Shown here: piece by piece, positions 62,180 to 64,000 of the stretch
Layout: each line of letters starts with the position of its first letter
Numbering within the stretch: the first letter of the stretch is position 1
DNA from: Epithemia pelagica
Lineage: Eukaryota > Bacillariophyta > Bacillariophyceae > Surirellales > Surirellaceae
Length of the DNA stretch: 64,000 nucleotides
Direction: 5' to 3'
NCBI GenBank assembly: GCA_946965045.2
Contig: OX337240.1
Location: forward strand, 2,790,001-2,854,000
The notes under the pieces: generated by a model
What the model was told of the DNA's origin: nothing
The model's input: only the letters and a program-made list of their open reading frames with translations
Databases searched by the model: none
Program-made: the position numbers and the translations under genes

Positions 62180-62370
62180 CTTGGCCTCACAAGTTTGGAT
62201 CCGCGGTGAAGGCGTTGAGGTGCAAATGATTTTGTATCAACACCGAGAAATCGCCAAATTTGGAGGACGCGCCATGGGGGTGAGAACACGAATGCATATT
62301 TTCTCCGACTCAGGCGGGATTCAAAACTCACCCGGCGCTTGGGGGTACGCATTCATCCCCCACAAAGAAT
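62180..62370 (-). repeat. Inverted copy of the 60.53-60.74 kb leader block
   Basis: It lies just upstream of the helicase-like remnant on the minus strand; see the partner upstream of the gene at 60712. Identity is partial, with indels. Confidence 0.55.
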
Positions 62371-62648
62371 GTCCGCCCGATCGGAGTGAGATCTTTTCTC
62401 GCGAAAGCCCCCATAAGGAACAGACAGTGCTGACCAGGAACCAGGACGTTGAATGAGAACCACCACCAACAACAACCACAAACGAGTGAGGGTGAGGGGT
62501 GGTTGTTGTTGGATTAGTGTTGGTGTCACCCGACTACCAGACACAAAAAGCCAAACGCCATTCGACGACACGGGCCAGTACGAGATAGATTCTCTACTAC
62601 TCAAAGATAGAACCTCATCATTCGACAAATCCAACCAAACAACAAGCC

Positions 62649-63788
62649 ATGGTGCCGTACCACAAGAATCCTCCAGGAAACAACAACCGACAAGTCTACT
62701 CGGAACAACCACCACCACAACAACTATGGAAGTAGGTACCAGCTTGGTTCCAGATGGGAGTCGACGAATGCCGTTCCGGTTCAGGATGACGAGGAACTAT
62801 ACAGGACCAGACGGACGACGGTAGCAGGATGGACGTTTTTTTTCTGGGTGCGGCTTCCGTTTGTGGTTGGTTGATTGGGTGGGGGAGCGGCGACCGTCGG
62901 TGCCTTTTTTTCGTTGGCAGCATTCCACTCGTGCCCTTGCCCCATGCCGTGACATTGCAATTCCTTACGGTGCCACCCTTTGCCGCCGTCATTGCCGTGT
63001 GCATGGTGGCCGAACCCTGACTCCCTCTGGATCAAATGGGGGCCGTCGTCTGTTTGGCCGGTGTCATTTTCTCATTGCCCATTCCATCAGCGTCCTGTTT
63101 GGATCCGATACTAGTACTACGAATGACAAGGAACCGGAGCATGACACGGCCCTGTGGTTGCAGACGGTGGCCGTCCTGGTGTGTACCGCGGGTGCCGCCT
63201 GGGCGGGCATGGTCCCTGTCATGGCGCGCAAACTTGGTCATGGCGCCTCGGCGACCGTCATGGTCTTGTAGTAGTGTGGCGCCATGAGAGTTTGCCCGCC
63301 CTGACCGTATTGGAATCCTACCTGTGACACAGAACCTGGCGTGTTTGGCAGCCACTGGGATCTGGTGTTTCGCTGTGGGAATGGACCTGTGTCGTGTGCT
63401 CATGGGCCTGGCCGGCCATGGCGGTCCATGGTGTACCAATTGGGGCGTGCCACACGAAACGGCCGCCAAGGCCACGTCGACGCAAATTGTTTGGACCAAT
63501 CTGTTTGCTTGCTCCACGAACCCCTCCAAGTCTGGACGAGTTTGGCTGGTACGGCCCTCATTTTGGGATACGACATGCGGATTGTGGCCCTCTCGTCAAA
63601 CAACATGTGCCGCAATGATCACCACAAGAACAAGTGTCCACTACTAGCAAGGAACCCGACGAACGACACGCACTCCTCTTGCCATCATTGTCGTCGTCCG
63701 TTGTCGATGAAAAAGTGGCGGCGGCAGGTCCACACGACAAACCGTGTCGTCAACACCCCCCTACGGACAACAGTCGAACCCTGCGTGA
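62649..63788 (+). pseudogene. Decayed copy of the EamA transporter gene
   Basis: It starts ATGGTGCCGTACCACAAGAA, like the transporter at 49513, then has lost most of the N-terminal half including the intron and first TM segments, resuming at MDVFFLGAASVCGWLIGWG. Multiple frameshifts and stops follow, while blocks such as LPHAVTLQF, DQMGAVVCLAGVIFS and GMVPVMARKLGHGASATVM remain readable. Both 5' and 3' flanks are also duplicated, so it arose as a genomic segment, not through a processed transcript. Confidence 0.88.
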
Positions 63789-64000
63789 ATCAAAAACAAA
63801 AAAAGGCTCGATGTATGGATTTCTGTAACAACATTGCATCTAGTTTGTATTTCTAGTTCTACACTATTTAAAATTGGAGAGCCACCAGTGTGTTCGTCTT
63901 CTTCTTGTTGTTGTTGTTTGTGACGACCATGGGAGAGCACGATTCCCATCGTTGGACCTAGAACGATCTCCATTCTACAATGCTGTACTAGTGCTGGCTA
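63789..64000. other. 3' flank of the transporter pseudogene
   Basis: Matches the reverse complement of 47600-47803, the 3' flank of the intact transporter gene, to at least 63970 (GATTCCCATCGTTGGACC). No further gene is seen before the window ends. Confidence 0.6.

Overview
The window looks like nuclear DNA of a stramenopile, most likely a pennate diatom. This is inferred from short GT-AG introns (often GTACGT or GTAAGT donors), Ty1/copia elements, low-complexity CAA/CAC/GAC-rich coding sequence, eukaryotic signalling genes and recently duplicated lineage-specific genes. No rRNA, tRNA, CRISPR or bacterial operon features were seen. The species is not established.

Layout. 1-1.5 kb: 3' end of a copia pol gene. 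3.7-5.9 kb: a two-exon formate-tetrahydrofolate ligase. 6.3-8.9 kb: an inverted, decayed copy of 19.7-22.6 kb. 10.6-11.8 kb: a low-complexity protein. 14.0-15.7 kb: an LRR protein. 17.2-20.6 kb: a TKL-like kinase with a C-terminal membrane segment, next to a four-TM gene. 25.3-29.1 kb: a protein with three CaMK-type kinase domains, the last apparently a pseudokinase. 30.65-36.39 kb: a complete DNA transposon with 58-bp perfect terminal inverted repeats, carrying a MULE/SWIM-type transposase and, convergently, a 2-oxoglutarate/Fe(II) dioxygenase-like gene preceded by four tandem 179-bp exon-intron repeats. 36.6-47.3 kb: a tandem cluster of four-TM genes, one fused to a cysteine-rich ectodomain, one a fresh crossover hybrid, two frameshifted. 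47.8-49.5 kb: an EamA/DMT transporter, with a decayed copy at 62.6-63.8 kb. 50.06-58.40 kb: a complete, young copia element on the minus strand with 783-bp LTRs, a CGGTA target duplication, an extra ORF 5' of gag-pol and one pol frameshift. 58.8-60.1 kb: an opine-dehydrogenase-family gene. 60.7-62.2 kb: a hypothetical gene and a helicase-like remnant.

The unifying theme is a lineage-specific four-TM family with nine members or remnants here. Its first coding exon is an 11-nt microexon, ATGCCTTGCTG, spliced onto TGTNTACAAAGA-like exon 2. The family has been reshaped by segmental duplication, unequal crossing-over, exon capture and transposon insertion. The most novel candidates are the dioxygenase-bearing MULE, its iterated leader exons, the microexon family with its chimeric member, and the triple kinase.
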